Assembly: GCF_002443255.2 (NCBI RefSeq)
Contig: NW_019211455.1
Span: 55,370,671 to 55,434,670 of the forward strand
Source: Varroa destructor
Lineage: Eukaryota > Arthropoda > Arachnida > Mesostigmata > Varroidae
Direction of reading: 5' to 3'
Length of the DNA: 64,000 nt
Part shown: positions 63,961 through 64,000 of the stretch, one piece after another
Layout: each line of letters begins with the position of its first letter
Numbering within the stretch: the first letter of the stretch is position 1
Notes under the pieces: model-generated
Databases searched by the model: none
What the model was told of the DNA's origin: nothing
Seen by the model: only the letters and a program-made list of their open reading frames with translations
Made by a program: the position numbers and the translations under genes

Positions 63961-64000
63961 CGACTAGCAGAGTGGCAAAGCCTAGAAGGATACTCTGCGT

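Overview
This window reads as arthropod nuclear DNA. It is moderately AT-rich, full of dinucleotide, trinucleotide and tetranucleotide microsatellites, and contains short coding blocks separated by GT..AG introns. It shows no bacterial layout: no operons, Shine-Dalgarno spacing or long intact ORFs. The compact introns (about 360 and 550 bases), dispersed repeats and sparse genes would fit a small arthropod genome. A chelicerate such as a parasitic mite is my best guess, but it is inference only.

The one gene identified with confidence lies on the minus strand at 8835 to 7111. Three exons joined by clean splice sites encode the C-terminal 270 or so residues of a C2H2 plus C-clamp transcription factor of the Glut4EF / ZNF704 / ZNF395 / SLC2A4RG family. 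Exon 1 of the three (8835-8577) carries a Ser/Ala-rich stretch and a C2H2 finger whose last histidine is supplied by the next exon. Exon 2 (8023-7546) carries the acidic EEQYYIKVEVEVE segment, a Ser/Pro-rich linker and the first cysteine of the C-clamp. Exon 3 (7188-7111) carries the rest of the C-clamp and the stop codon, which is where the vertebrate proteins also end. The N-terminal exons must lie at higher coordinates, possibly beyond the window. A GC-rich, arginine-rich open block at 32558-32997 on the same strand is a speculative candidate for an upstream exon or promoter.

At the right edge (63960-63664, minus) is an ORF with a convincing dUTPase motif I (AGFDLYS) and a weak echo of later motifs. 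It is probably a decayed or partial dUTPase, perhaps from a retroelement.

The remaining 50 kb or so is intronic or intergenic. It holds several low-confidence open segments that resemble first or internal exons because they end in good splice donors or begin with signal peptides (11837-11688, 16005-16058, 17327-17452, 18132-18359, 21576-21769, 30548-30501, 58341-58564). It also has candidate TATA boxes (11950, 13207, 60758), a near-perfect AT-cored palindrome (39541-39622), a perfect 13-bp inverted repeat (28471-28497) and many microsatellites. I see no tRNA, rRNA, CRISPR array or intact transposon.
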